Shown here one piece after another: positions 11,090 through 23,404 of a stretch of DNA of 64,000 nt; position 1 is the first letter of the stretch, and each line of letters starts with the position of its first letter. Below the pieces are notes generated by a model. The model was not told the origin of the DNA, ran no database searches, and saw only the letters and a program-made list of their open reading frames with translations. This stretch comes from Cyclospora cayetanensis (Eukaryota; Apicomplexa; Conoidasida; Eucoccidiorida; Eimeriidae): contig NW_020312085.1 in NCBI RefSeq assembly GCF_002999335.1, positions 1-64,000 on the forward strand, in the 5' to 3' direction. Both the position numbers and the translations under genes were made by a program.

Positions 11090-14000
11090 ATGAACATGGC
11101 TTTGGGATACCACTTGAGAAAGGGTTTCCTCAGACGGATTCCTTCAGGAGGCCCTGCTCAGGGAGGCGACACCAGGTCCTTTCCGTCGATGAGCGCTGGT
11201 GCGCTTGTTACAAGGACTACCAGTGCACAGCAGCATATCTCGCATCTCCCGAAGCCCGTCTCTTGGCGAACTCCCGCCTTTTCGCGACATTCAGCTCACC
11301 TGCAGCAGCCGCGTGTCCGCAGATTTTCTTTTTTAAGGCCCCAACGAGTGCGCCGGGCGCTACCTCCCGCGCTCTCCGCTGTTGGCACCCTAAGCCCCTC
11401 CGGACTGTGCGCTGCCCTTAGGGAGGCCGCAGCAAAAGACCTCGACTCTGGTGCATTTTGGAGGGAGGCGGATAGACGCCTGCTCTTCTTGGCTAACACC
11501 TTCTCTCCCGCCGCCATAGCTGCTGCTGCTGCTGCCCTAGCAACAGCCAAACGTCACAATACGCAGGTTTTGCGACGACTCGAACTTCGAGCCATTGAAG
11601 TCAAAAATGTGAGCCTCAGGCTCTCTCTCTCTCTCTCTTTGACAGCCTTGGAGCCAAACCTTAAAGTCTTTTGATTCCAAGCCTTGAAACGTTTTGATTC
11701 CACCCTTTAAAATATTTTGATCCAAACCTTTAAAATCTTCAAGCAGTTCTCAGGCTTGTGTTATTTGCAGCATCCTGATCGGCTCCCGAAGAGCTATCCG
11801 CTGGCTGTTGCTATGCTGCTGTTTTGCCGCAGGAATTCAGCGGCCTCCAGGCGGCGTTGCTCTTGAACGCGTTTTCCAGACTTGCGTATACTCCTCACGA
11901 GCTGCTCCCACACTTTGCAGAGATGCTGATACGCGTACGTGTTTTTGTGAGGGATTCCGGGCGGTTGGTCTGTGCAGCTGTACGAGAAGCGGCAGGGGGA
12001 CAGAGACAGGTGCAGGAGTTGCTGCACTGCGGCGCTTCTCGCACGCTCTGTTGGCGTAATAACGATGTCCATTGGGGGGGAAAGGCGGGGGAGAACGCGA
12101 GTAAGGGATCCTGTCGCTGCAGTACGAGCTGCTGTGCTTGGGGGGGTGGGGCTCCCTTGTGTGGAGGGCATATTTTGTTGGCATCGATCCGTTGTTGCGC
12201 TTCTCCCTGTGCAGAAAGACAAAGAACTGGTGTATGAGGCTCGCGCCCTTGCGCTCCTTGCGAATGCGTTCGCACGGTACTGCTGTAGGGTTTGAGGGTC
12301 TAGCAATAGCATGAAAAATCGATCCCGCTGAAGGCCTTCTCTGTATGTAGTGCTGGGGATTCCGCATTTGGCAGGGTGCTGCAGTCACAGACGTTGGCCG
12401 TTTGTTTGCTGCAGCATGGCATTTCGTCATGAGGAGGCACTGGGTGTTGTTTGTCGCCGCGCCGAAAAGCAAATCAACGAGTGTTGCGCTCAAGACGTCT
12501 CCAACCTTTTTAATGCGTAAGTCCCCAAATGGTCCGGAAATCGCACACAGCGCACGGGTGGCTTCGTAGGAGAGCAGTTTAGGTAGGGGATCTGGGGAAG
12601 GTTCGATCTGCTGCCGAGCGTTGTGCGCTGCATATTGGGATCACGTGTTGCTGAGTTGCCTGCCCCTGCGCTGCACAGTCTTCACCGGCTGGCCTATCGC
12701 AATGGCGACTTGCTGCAAGCACTGGAACGCCGGGCTGCCCGTGTTGCTGCGGACATGAAGCCTCAGCACCTCGCCAACTGTCTCTCAGCTCTTGCAGCCT
12801 TCGGCGCTGCAGATTCGCAGACCGTCGAGGTCTTGGCCGCAGAAATAGTACGCCGACACAAGAGGGCAGACGCTTCCTTAGTTAGTCCTTAGGTCTTCGC
12901 ATTCATAGCCAGTCCTTCTGTTTGCTCGGTGCTGCGCTTAGTTGGATTTCTCGACGTCTTCTAAGATCCTCTGCCGCAAAAGCTACACGAGTGGCGACTG
13001 CCGCAGTGTTTTTCTGCTGTCCCCTTCCGTGCCTTTTGCACCTGATGATTCCCGGTCTTTCTGCTGTGCTTCTCTGGACGCGTTATTTCTCTTTGCTTCT
13101 GCCTGTGCTCGCCCTTAGCCGTTTTGCTGCACTGTGCTTTTTTCTAGCAGTCCTCGCGTCTGCGACACTCTGCTGCTGACTTTGTACCCCTCCCGCTGTT
13201 GCACGTGCTCCATCTGCGAAGGGGCCCTACTCCTCTGCCCCCGTCAAATGTCTTTCCTTTGCCACGTTGGTGGCGTATCGGCCTGTATTACGCAGCCGCA
13301 CAAGATCGAGCACTTTTCGCCACAGGAGGTGGGGGCGTGTTACAGCGCCTTAGCAACGTTGCACTCCGAGGTACGATTCTGGGTACTTCCTGATGGGGCA
13401 TTAAGGTCTTTCCGACGGCTCAAACGCCAAGGCGCTGCGGGATCTGTTTATAACTTCTCTTAGACCCTTAAAGAACCTGTCTTTTCCTCCGCTATTGCTG
13501 CCTTTGGATGCGAGCGGCGATACTGTGCTGGTTTGGGCATTCCTGCTGCAGCTGCGACTGCCCGTGGGGAGTCTCCTGACGTACTTTGTCAAGCATCACA
13601 AGCGATTTTCCGAGTCTCAGGCAGTTGCCGTGCTGCACGCCGCAGCGAGCCTTCGCAAGAGCGTCCCCATCCGTGAGATACTCCCCCTGCCCTTTGTTTG
13701 TGTTTCTGTGCTGACGCGAAGCCTTCTGGGCCTGCTTGCCGCTGTAGCTGAGTGATTCCCTGTTGATGCGCATGTGCTGCCGCCGAGTGCGTGCTGTGTT
13801 CTGCGGAATCCTGCAGCTACGGATACGGTAGAGCCTATAGTGGTGCGCTTGGCTGGCGCTGCGGAAGCTCTGGAAACATCCAGTCAGGTCTTGCTGTTGC
13901 ATGCTTCAGCAAAGGTGAGGAATGGCCCCACGCTCTGCGAACTCTACTTTTTGCACGTGTGCTCTGCCGCCCGTGGCATCTGGTCTTCCATCTCGCTGCA

Positions 14001-17000
14001 CCCCTTTGACGTATGGCCTTTTGCCAAGATCGTTATCGCGTCGCTCATTCGAAGAAGTAAGAGGTCGCTGCGTGTCCTTCTGGCTTGCGTACAGCTTGGA
14101 TTGACTTCCCCCGCGTTGCTTGATTCTCTGGGATCAGCTATTGCGCGGGGGCCGCTATTTCAACAGGGGGAAACAGCAGCAGCAGCAGCAGTAGCAGGCC
14201 AGGCAGCGCCGCAAAACGAAGCTAGGGATGACATCCTGCTCTCCACGGAGCTCCCCGCACAGCCTGAGCTGCTCGAGCAGCATCAAGCGCCGATGGGCTA
14301 TCAGCAGGGCGAGCAGAGACAGAAAACGCTGATAACGTTGCTGCATGCATTCGCTGCAGCAGAGCGGAGACATGTCCTATGCGACCAGGTGTATGATGCC
14401 CTTCTACGGGAATCTCAGAACCCGATGGGAGCGCTTCACGGCTGCGTGAGCGTCGGCAGTAGGAGCAGCAGTGCAGGCATCGCCGATATAAAGACCTCCG
14501 GTCTGCCTGCTGCTGTTACCTCACGGACTCCCGTCCTCCCGAACGCGCTGGCTGCCATTGTAGCGCATTCCATCGTGCGTTTGAAGGCCTTCGACAGGAA
14601 GGATATCATTTGCGCGATCGCTGGTGACTTCCTGCACGCCGTGTTGCTGCCTTGCTGCGCCTGCGTGTGCTGCTGACGGAAGGACTAATGAGAATTTTAA
14701 ATCCATCGCACTGACCTAACAGGCTGGCTACTAGCGTTAGGGGCCCGGTGGTGCTTCGAAGCAGCCTGCAGCGAAGCCGCACTGGCGTCTGTGAGTGGCA
14801 GCAGCAGGCAAGCCTGCAGACGGTGTTGCGTGCTGCGTGCAGAATCCGTGTCCCTATCTGACGCGGGGAGCTTCACGCCTCAGCAGCTGGCCAATATCCT
14901 GTTCGCTCTGGAGAGGATAGAGTATAACAGACTTTTGAGTGTGCTGCACGCGCCGGTGCTGCTACTGGTGCTGCTGATGGTGCTGCTGCTACTGGTGCTG
15001 CTGATGGTGCTGCTGCTGCTGATTGTGCTGGTGCTGCTGCTGCTGCTGTTGCTTCCCGGGGGTTCGGTTGTGGGGTTGCCGCTGCTGAAGAGGAGGCTTC
15101 GGGTGGTGCTGATGCCGCTGTGCTAGTCACGGCATGAATGTCCACGTGGGCATTTCCGATTTAGGGCGCTGGTGGTAGTCAGCATTCCTTTTGCTGCGCG
15201 CATACACCTGCGGGTGTGTATCTTTGGTCTTGCTGCAGCCTCAATGGACGCAGAGGCTCGCACTGCAGAGGAGGCAACAGGCACAGGCAATATCGAGCAG
15301 TCAGCGATGCTCAAGGAAGCTGCTGACCGCCTCTCCAGGCATGCCACCATTCGCATCAAACAAGTGCGCCTTCGTAGCTACCTCAGGGGAGGGGGCTCGT
15401 GCGCTCTTGCTCATCGCGCTGCTCTAGATGCTCCAGCAGCAGTTGAATTGCCAGATGCAGCAGCAATAGATGATCTGCAGCACGGAGAGAAGGGGTCTCC
15501 GAGTGCCATGGAATGGCGGCAAAAGGCGGGGTTGCGGCGGTGGGGGGCTGAAGGAAGGAAGGGATGAAGGTCTTTTGCTTACTTAGCAGTCTGTAAATGC
15601 CATCCATTTGAGGTGCGCACAAAGCAGCCGTAAAACCTCCAAATTAGTCAGCACAACCCTTCCGTCATGTGGTATTTTTGCACGCAGCTAAGTGCCCAGT
15701 TGCTGGGAAGCGCTGCTCTGTCAGTTGCACGGGTCGCTCCCCCGAAAGGGCACGGCTCTCAGTTTCTCCTCGCTGCAGCTCATGAAGGTACGTCTGCGCG
15801 CGCTGCTGCTGCCTTTGCTGGAATGCCCTCCTTCGAGGTTTGGCTGTTGCTGCGGCTGCAGGAGCGGCCAAGGCTGCTCACCAGGAGGCTGTATGGCGTT
15901 CGGTGCGTGCGTGCTTTGCTACAGTTCCACTGCTTTCTCTCCAGGGGACTTCAGGCCTCCACGCATCGACTGCGCTCTTGGCGGCACTGATAGAGGGCTC
16001 TTTCTCCTTTGGAAGACCTTCGCAGCAACAACCCCCTTGGGATTTCGAACTCCCCGCAGAGGTGCAGCACGCGATCGTCCTGCTGCTGCAGCAGTGCGCT
16101 TCCGCCGCGCTAAAAATGAATGCGCAACTCTTCATGCGCTTCACTGTGAGATTTCCATTCCGGCCTTTCATAACAGCTTCTCTGGCACTTAAGAAGAGCT
16201 TTGCAGGAGAGGCTTCGGGGACCTCCCCGCCTTCTGTCCGGCTGTGGAGTGGCAGCTTCTTTGGACTGCGTATAGAGCCTGGCGGTCCTATTGGCCTACT
16301 GCTATCTCCACCCCTCCTCGTATTGCAACGTCCCCTCACCCTCTCTCATGCGAAGTTCTGCGTGCTCTTTGCTGCAGACGGCAACTGCAGACCTGCGTGC
16401 TGCACTCAGCCCGTGCGAGGGTCCTCTTTGCGCCGGTAGCAGCAACAGCGCCACGAGTATTAGAACCCCAAGCAGACTGGCGGCGGCTGGTGTCGACTCG
16501 CGGGTTATCACTGCGCTTCTTGCCGCAAAAAAGGCGCAAGAACAGGTGCTCTTCTGGAGGCTGGACCGCTTGGACGTGCCATTGCTTTTGGCCTTCGCCA
16601 ACGCCGTTGCAGCCCCACGCTCACAAGCTGCTGCTGCTATCACGTCAGAAGGACAAGAGCAGCAGCAGTTGCTAGAGGCTGCTTCTTTTGCACAGCGTTT
16701 GCAGCAGTTCTTGCCCCTCAAGCTGCTGCGGAAGGAGACGATGGATGCCGTGTGTAAACATTCTCTTCCTCGAGCGGCTTGTGCAGACCCTGCCCACTTG
16801 CTGCAGCACTGGCGAGTCAGTTCCGCTGCAGTGGCTGCTTCCGCTGCCCTCCAGCAGCACCCACAGCAGCACGACGTCACGGCTGCATCGTCGAGGATCG
16901 CTTCAGGGAGCGCTGCAGACTTCTTAATTCAAGAGTTACCGTGTTTTAATGCTGCCTCCGCGTTCCCAACACCGGCGTCCTACGCCCGCCACCTCGTAGC

Positions 17001-19302
17001 GTAAGACACGCGAGCGGTCTTGCCCAAGCGATTGCTCTTCCTGTTGTTACTGCATGTGCCGTTGGCAAGCTCCTCAGCGGTAGCACCGAACGCAAGAGAG
17101 GCTCACGCGCACGCGTTTGTGCTTTGAGGCGTGCAGGTTTGCTGAACTGGCTAGGCCTGCCCACATCGAGCTGTCCTCATGTCCTCAGCAGGATGAGCAC
17201 CCCGACGGCAGCAGCACACGGCTAGACACCGGACCTGAGCGGGTGCTCTGTGCCCTCTTGAGTCCTCTAAGGGCCTGTCCAGGCGCCTTCCCTCCTCCTG
17301 TTTGTGCAGCTGCAGTGCGCGTTGCCATGGAATGCGGTACGCCGTCGATTGTACCTGCTAGTTCTGCCCCAGTGATGACACGTTGCAGTGGTCGCTGCTG
17401 CGCAAGCGACTGCCTGTACTTTGGGTGGTCAGGCCAGGGCCTCATCGACGCCTGTCATAAGGCCCTTTTGCAGGCGGAGGAGCAGCACGCGTTCAGTTCC
17501 TGGCATATTTATGTCTGCGGCTGGCCAGGAGGGGCAGCAGGAACGCGCGTTTCTCTTCCCTCATCCCGTGCTGCTGCTGCCACTGGCGTTGCTGTTTTGT
17601 CTCAGGAGTAGGCGACCCGTTGCTGCTCGAGAGAGTTATGCAGCGCCTCATCGCTGATGAAGATGCTCCCGATCCAGACACCAGCGGCAGGTCGTCGCTT
17701 CCTGCCGCAGCATTTGTTGATTTGCTTCGTGGCGCTGCGGCTGCTTCTGTAATCACACGGCCTGCGCGCGAGGCCCTAATCGCCCTGGTGGATAGACAGA
17801 AGGAGCTTCTTCTGCAATCGGTCCGCATCATGTGCTGCCTTTAGTGCTGCCTTTGCTGATGCCTCTGTTGCCGTCCAAATAGCTTCTTTAGAATGCTCAC
17901 TCACTGTTGCTGTGGTGCTTGCCTTAGGCCAACATAGCTGCTGCAGCAGCAACTTCCCTGCAGCGGCTGAAGCTGCTGGACCTGCCACTGCTTCAGCGCA
18001 TGGTGCAGCAGCAGGTCCTTGTGTTGCAGCAGCAACTGCAGCAGCAACTGCAGCAGCCTTCAGCAGGGGCAGCAGACCTTCGCGGCGTCTCTGAATGTTT
18101 CAGGTGCCTCTCGGAACAAACAGAAGCGCATCGATTTTTCCGCAGAGCGACAGCAGGCGGTCATGTATTAGCTAACGGCGGATCGTCCGGTGGTAGTGTC
18201 TCGGAGGGCGACAAAGAGGCCGTGGAGTTTCCCCTGTGGTGGGCTCTTGACTGGACAGCTCGGTTATTGATTCTTTTGCACCAGGCTCATTCACAAGGGC
18301 TGCTGCAGCTTGTCGCGAATCCATCTTTGCAGTCGCCACGCGATGAGGAGCAGCAACAACGCCACCACCAGATTCGCGTCGTCATACCTGCTCAGACACT
18401 TGGGCAGTTGTTACGCAGCACGTCGATGCTGCTGCCCTGTCGTCAACGCGGAACCGAGGCCTTGTTGGCTGCGTTGCTGCTGCTGCAGCACACCAGCAGC
18501 AGCGCGAATACGCATGTGAAGCATCAGGGCCTGATATGCGATGCCCTACGGGTAGCCGCCGATGTATTGACCAGCAGTGGAGGAGCTCTTCCCCCGAAGC
18601 CACCTAGCGCGTCAGACGGCGACACTCGTGCGCCAGCTGACACGGTATGCTCCATTGCTGCTGCTGCTGCAGAGCACATAAGAGACGCAGAAACAACAAA
18701 TATACCCGCAGGCAGCAAAAACGCCAGTGCTGCTCTTCTCAAGGAGGTTGGGGTAGCGGGGACGCTGCTCCTGCGGCAGCAAGTGCTCCCCCACTTTTTC
18801 CAGCTGCAACAACGAGATTTGGTGTCTCTATCTGCCTGGCACATGGCGTTGCTGCTGCAACCGGCGGTAATAGCGGAAGCAGCAGGAAAGGCAGAGCAGA
18901 TGCAAGGACTTGTGCGAACGCTGAAGGGCCTTGCCGATGCATCCAAGAAGCAGTCTCTACAGAAGGGCGACCGAGTGCTACTAGCCCTTGTCTTAAGGTA
19001 AGCTTTACGCCTTGATCCATCATAAGAACACGGCGTAAAGCACTATCCAAACACTTGGAAATTTTGGCTTGAGCGATTAGCCATGCGGCAACTCACTATG
19101 CGGCCGTTACTCCTATGACTAGTGCCCTCCAGTTTTCCCTCTGCGCCTACGTGTGCTTTCCGCTGAGGCTGTCGCTGCTCTCTGTCTGTGTGCGCGCGCC
19201 CTGTGTTGCAGTTGCTTGCGTTTGGACGTTCCGGACGCCTGGCAAGCGATTCCACCTGCGACTCAGCAGTCTCTCAACTTGCTCGTAAGGGGCCCTGGCT
19301 GA
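11090..19302 (+). CDS. large helical-repeat protein, HPR/RAP-class-like (putative organellar RNA factor)
   Basis: A long multi-exon plus-strand gene. Resolved exons with consistent phases: 11090-11608, 11833-11934, 12215-12276, 12415-12516, 12679-12880, 13296-13370. At the 3' end an exon from about 17929 to 18997 joins 19212-19302 (stop TGA). Middle exons (about 13386-17844) are clearly coding but not all boundaries are fixed. The N-terminus is Arg-rich and acid-poor, consistent with organelle import. Degenerate helical hairpins recur: LQAALLLNAFSRLAY, QDVSNLFNALHRLAY, PQHLANCLSALAAFG, PQEVGACYSALATL, PQQLANILFALERI. Such leucine-rich pairs typify heptatricopeptide and RAP proteins, which are expanded in apicomplexans and act on organellar RNA. 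No C-terminal RAP domain was found, so the class is inferred. CAG tracts give Ala/Gln runs. Confidence 0.6.
14940..15060 (+). repeat. CTG/GTG-rich triplet tract
   Basis: Imperfect CTGCTG/GTGCTG array following the coding segment that ends LANILFALERI. It would read as Leu/Val-rich on plus and Ala/Ser-rich on minus. It probably lies in an intron of the large helical-repeat gene, because a frame break follows. Confidence 0.8.
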
Positions 19303-20144
19303 GAAAGGCCTGCGACGGGAAGGCTTTATCCCCTCCCCAGCTCATAACTCGGTCCTTTTCAGGGTGCCTCTTCCCTAGGGTTTAGGACGAAGCGGAAAGC
19401 ACTGCCTTTTTTTATGTACGAAGCGAAGGAACGAAACAGGGAGAATCTATATACATAGATATATATCTACAGATATACATTGATATTCTATGTAGATACA
19501 TTTATATAGATGTATATTGATATAGATACGTATATTATGTAGCCGACGTGGAAACTCTGGGTGTCAGGGAAGCAGAGCTGCCCGGGTGCCTGAACAGTGC
19601 GGCGAAGGCGCAGAGTATTCAGTAGTTAGATGAAGGAACGAGGGGCTGTGGTGTTCGGCCTGTTAGTGACAGATAGACAGAAGCTGGGAAAAAAAGGCCA
19701 GAATAGCACCCGACACGAAAAGACCTGGATACACTAACCCTCTGTGCCTTTCGTAGTGATGCGTCTAAGAACGTCTTTCTCTTTCTCTCTGAAAGTTTAA
19801 AACAAGTGGAACTAAAAAAAGGAAGCCAATTGCATCGGGCCGGAGAGACGGTGCCGGCCCTCGAAAGCCAGCGGCCTTCTCCCCTACCCCCCGACCTGTC
19901 CATGCCTTTCCCACAGTACACCCCTGATCTGCTGCCCCTTGACCCCCCTCCCCCGCTGCTTCCCCAACAATGGCGTTTGTGACGCCAAATCGGCCAGTGA
20001 CAGATCGGAGAATCTGCTTCGGGTGCGTGGCGTGCGCATCTGCGCTTGATATTCACACAAAAAGAGGCAAAGCTTCCGCACTGGGGAGGCTCGCTGCACT
20101 GCGATTCAAAAAGTTGCTTGCAACTGTAGTGCTGCTGCTCTGAG
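19303..20144. other. intergenic, with AT-rich minisatellite
   Basis: Contains a TTTAGGA-type telomere-like word at about 19375 and an AT-rich irregular repeat of ATAGATAT-like units at about 19448-19545. Both neighbouring genes converge on this gap. No coding evidence was seen. Confidence 0.6.
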
Positions 20145-22865
20145 CTAGTCACCCGCTTCGCTGCTCCTCGAGCTAAGACATTGTGGCGTGCTGAGGGTAA
20201 ACAACTCCACTTCTGGAGGGAGCACTAGCTGCTGTTGAGCCGCCATGACTGCGGAAGCCGCACTTCCAGCAGCGGTGGCCCCTGCTGTTACCTCTGTAGC
20301 ATTGCGCTGTTTCTCCCCGCCCTGCTTGCCACTCCATAGCCACCACTGGTCCTGCAGAAGCGTTTGCCGGTGCACATGCAAAAGTTTCGTCTGCTCGAGG
20401 TCGTGGTCGAGGCCCTGCTGCTGCGCATGCTCCGCCTGCTGCTCGGGCAGCAGCGCTGCGACGAAACCGCTTCTCAGCTGCGCTAGAGCCCGTGCATCTT
20501 CCGTGTCTTCCGGGTGCCTCTGCTGCTGCAGATGCAGACGCTCCAACAGCTCGAGAACCAAGGACTGCAGCAACTGCTTCTCTTCATGTTGCTGCTCAAG
20601 TTCCGAAGTAACCTCACTTTCCGTGAGCAAAGAAGAGCAACCCGGAGAGGGAGTCGCCCTAGACACGGGATGCAGCAGCTCCTCATCCGCCGATTCTGTT
20701 CGCCACACCTCACGCGCCCCCTTCGAATAATGTGGAGTTGTTAGCGACTTGCTGCTGTGCTTAGAGACACTGGAGTCTTGTTTCCCCTGTGGCAGGTCTC
20801 TCCCAATAGCACCGGTCAAAGGCGGTTTGGAGGCCGGTGCTGTATCTGCTGTGCCTTCTGCTGTGTCAGCCTCGCCATCTACAGCGGCTGCTGACGCTTC
20901 GCCAGCCGCTGCGCACGTGTCTGCAGCCGCAGGTGTCCTCGTTGCAGGCAGGGAGTTCAAGACAGCAGCACCTATATGGGCGACGTCCTCTCGTCCATCC
21001 GTGGCACTAGAATCTGTGCGTATGGAAGCGTCAGGAAGGGGGGCTTCGTCACTTGCCGCTACGCCTGCTGGAGCCGTCGTAGGTGCCAAGGCTGCATTGG
21101 TGGGAGCTGCCGCTTCATCGACAGTCCCCGTAACCTGCCTCCCTGCTGGTGCTGTGGTGTTTCTGCAGGAAGTATTACTTACAGCGAGGGCGCTTGCAGA
21201 AGCAGCCGCTGCAAAAACGGCATCTTGGGCAGCTGCCTCCATGGCAGCAGTTGAGGGTGCCTCAGGAGTCGCTCTGACGGGGGGCGCTGCCGCCGTGGCG
21301 CCAGGAGCCGAACTCGGAGTAGGAGGATGCGGAGCAGAAGCGGCGTAGTTTTCTTCAGGAACAAGTGCGTGTTGAACGTCTACCAACGCCTGCACCAGCT
21401 CCCTGTCAGCAGTGATGGGAAGAAGCCCCCATTCTTGCTGTTGCTGTTGTTCCTTGTGGCGGCGAATGCCTTGTCGGACCGCCTCGATAGCGCCTCCTAG
21501 TAGCTCTATCCTCTGGGGTTCCCCCCGTGCCTCTGGATCCTGCTGCGTATGGTGCTGCAGCAAGTGCTGCTGCTGGTGCTCCAATAAAAACAAGAGCGCG
21601 TCCAGACAGCTGGGCTGTTGTTGTCTGGGTTCGTGAGGGTGTGGCAGCTCGTGGTAGTGTAAGGCGGTGGAGGCGTCTCGCTGGAGCGGCTGCTCTGTTC
21701 GGGGAGAAGAGGAGCACCAGCTGCTTTCCCGCGTGGCGGCAGTCTTGCTACGGACGGGATCTGGAAGTCGTCTGAAAGCCTTCGAGGAAATCGGCGGGGT
21801 CGGGCCTGCTGAGGCAGTGCATCGGGTGCTGCTCCAGCAGCATTCTGGTGCGGCTATGTACTGCGTCGAAGCGAGGGCTTCTTCCGACGCTCGGGGAGAT
21901 GGCGCTGCTGCTGCTGCTGCTGTGGGAGCGAACAGCGACTGATTATGAAGAGACGAGGCGTCAGAAGGAACACTCGAGCTGCTAGAGGCCCTACACCGCG
22001 CTGCTGCCCTCGAAATGCTGCCAGACGAGCGCCCTGCCTCTGCTGCTCCTGCTGCTGGTGCTTTCCCCGAGACTGCGCCTTGTGGGCTGAGGTGTCTGGC
22101 GTCTAAAGAGGGTTCTCCAGCTGCTTCCCCGAGGGCACCCCCGAAAGCGGCAGTGCCTCCAGCAGCAGCTGTAGCTGCCACCAGGGCAGCTGCCCACGTC
22201 TGCTGTTCCTTTAGGCTGCGGAAGGCGAAAAGAAACTTCGGGCTTCCCGCCGCTTGAAACGCACGCGTCAAAGCGTCCGCGAGAACGGCAGACGCCTCTC
22301 TTGACACTGCTGCTGCTGCTTCTCCTCCTCCTGGTGCGGCTGCCTCCTGCCTGCTGCTCCACTGCAGACGCCTCGTGAGGTTTCTGGGGATTTCCCCCAG
22401 CCAGCCATCTGCACGCAGTGCAGCCTCGTCCTCCAAAGCCGCCGTCGCTGCGGCTTGCGACTCGGCATGCCAGTCTCCCTCAAGGTCCAACAAGACACCC
22501 GAGAGTGCAGCAGGCCTCCGGAGCTCGAGGGGCCTTGCCCCCGCTTTTGAAACAGCTCCAGAATCTTCGAGCGGCTCGCCTGTCGCGCACGAAAGAGAAG
22601 GAGAGACGCGACCGGAGACACATGCGCGCCGCGGCGCGCGTGGACCGCCAGCTCTCCACAGAGCGGGGAGGTTCTTGAGGGTTGACGATTCTTCTCGTGC
22701 GAGAGAGGCGGCAGTCAGCGTCTGCGGCGGCACTTCTGCAAGATCGTGACAGCAGCAACAGCAAGAGGAGCTGTTTAGGTCCCCCGTGCCTACGCCCGCG
22801 GAACGCGGCTTGGACAGCCGATGCAGCAGTGGTTCTTGCTCCTCGGCGTTGAGCAGCAATGCCAT
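20145..22865 (-). CDS. low-complexity protein with PH-like segment, function unknown
   Basis: A single open frame of 906 residues from ATG 22865 to TAG at 20145 (open further upstream to 23168). Near the N-terminus is an acidic dileucine-like stretch (NAEEQEPLLHRL). About residues 120-230 end in KFLFAFRSLKEQQTWAAALV, which resembles the last strand and C-terminal helix of a pleckstrin-homology domain with its conserved Trp. The rest of a PH fold is not obvious and may be interrupted by Ala-rich insertions. The middle is Ala/Ser/Pro-rich. The last 150 residues are Gln/Glu/Leu-rich and probably coiled coil. Introns may exist inside the low-complexity parts. PH is an inference from one segment. 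Confidence 0.5.
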   Translation of the reverse strand: MALLLNAEEQEPLLHRLSKPRSAGVGTGDLNSSSCCCCCHDLAEVPPQTLTAASLAREESSTLKNLPALWRAGGPRAPRRACVSGRVSPSLSCATGEPLEDSGAVSKAGARPLELRRPAALSGVLLDLEGDWHAESQAAATAALEDEAALRADGWLGEIPRNLTRRLQWSSRQEAAAPGGGEAAAAVSREASAVLADALTRAFQAAGSPKFLFAFRSLKEQQTWAAALVAATAAAGGTAAFGGALGEAAGEPSLDARHLSPQGAVSGKAPAAGAAEAGRSSGSISRAAARCRASSSSSVPSDASSLHNQSLFAPTAAAAAAPSPRASEEALASTQYIAAPECCWSSTRCTASAGPTPPISSKAFRRLPDPVRSKTAATRESSWCSSSPRTEQPLQRDASTALHYHELPHPHEPRQQQPSCLDALLFLLEHQQQHLLQHHTQQDPEARGEPQRIELLGGAIEAVRQGIRRHKEQQQQQEWGLLPITADRELVQALVDVQHALVPEENYAASAPHPPTPSSAPGATAAAPPVRATPEAPSTAAMEAAAQDAVFAAAASASALAVSNTSCRNTTAPAGRQVTGTVDEAAAPTNAALAPTTAPAGVAASDEAPLPDASIRTDSSATDGREDVAHIGAAVLNSLPATRTPAAADTCAAAGEASAAAVDGEADTAEGTADTAPASKPPLTGAIGRDLPQGKQDSSVSKHSSKSLTTPHYSKGAREVWRTESADEELLHPVSRATPSPGCSSLLTESEVTSELEQQHEEKQLLQSLVLELLERLHLQQQRHPEDTEDARALAQLRSGFVAALLPEQQAEHAQQQGLDHDLEQTKLLHVHRQTLLQDQWWLWSGKQGGEKQRNATEVTAGATAAGSAASAVMAAQQQLVLPPEVELFTLSTPQCLSSRSSEAGD

Positions 22866-23275
22866 ATTGGTGCAGAGACAGCCACCCTCTCTCCGCTTAG
22901 GAACGCCGCTGCAACAGCTGGGGCAACACAACGGGGTAGTAGCGGCGTCCGCAATCACTGCAACAAAGAAGGCCGCTTGTCTCCCCAGACAGTCCAGTGG
23001 GAAGGGGGGATGCAACACAAGACTGCGACTGCTTAACCGCAAGGAACCCCGCGGCGGACGTGCTGGTGCTGCGCTTCCTGACGGAGATGATCGCCACCAC
23101 ATAGATCTCGCAGAGCCCTCCGCTGCATAGTACAGGAGCAGGGGAGGCGCCAGCCGCACTGCACGCACTGTCCACGTGTCTGCAGCTCAACGCAGCAGCA
23201 ACAACCACACAAACGAACTGCATTAGACAGAAGCGGGAAAAGAGGCCACACAACTGACGAAGCCGGCAAAAGCAG

Positions 23276-23392
23276 CAGTAGTAGGAGCAGCAGTAGTAGG
23301 AGCAGCAGTAGTAGGAGCAGCAGTAGTAGGAGCAGCAGTAGAAGGAGCAGTAGCAGTAGGATTAGCAGTAGTAGTAGGAGCAGTAGCCATAT
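23276..23392. repeat. 15-bp GTA/GCA minisatellite
   Basis: Tandem copies of a unit close to AGCAGCAGTAGTAGG, at least six, decaying to GTAGTA triplets at the right end. It lies upstream of the start of the 20145-22865 gene. Confidence 0.9.
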
Positions 23393-23404
23393 GCGCTCAT
23401 GCTC

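Noticed and set aside
13371..13490. A clean exon junction between the exon ending LATLHSE and the exon starting GLSDGSNAKALRDLF in the large helical-repeat gene
   Set aside because: Both exons are convincing but the available AG acceptor gives the wrong phase, so this junction was left unresolved rather than forced.
20245..21348. Plus-strand Ala-rich frame opposite the 20145-22865 gene
   Set aside because: It mirrors the minus-strand Ala/Thr-rich coding sequence; the minus frame is far longer and has mixed-composition parts.
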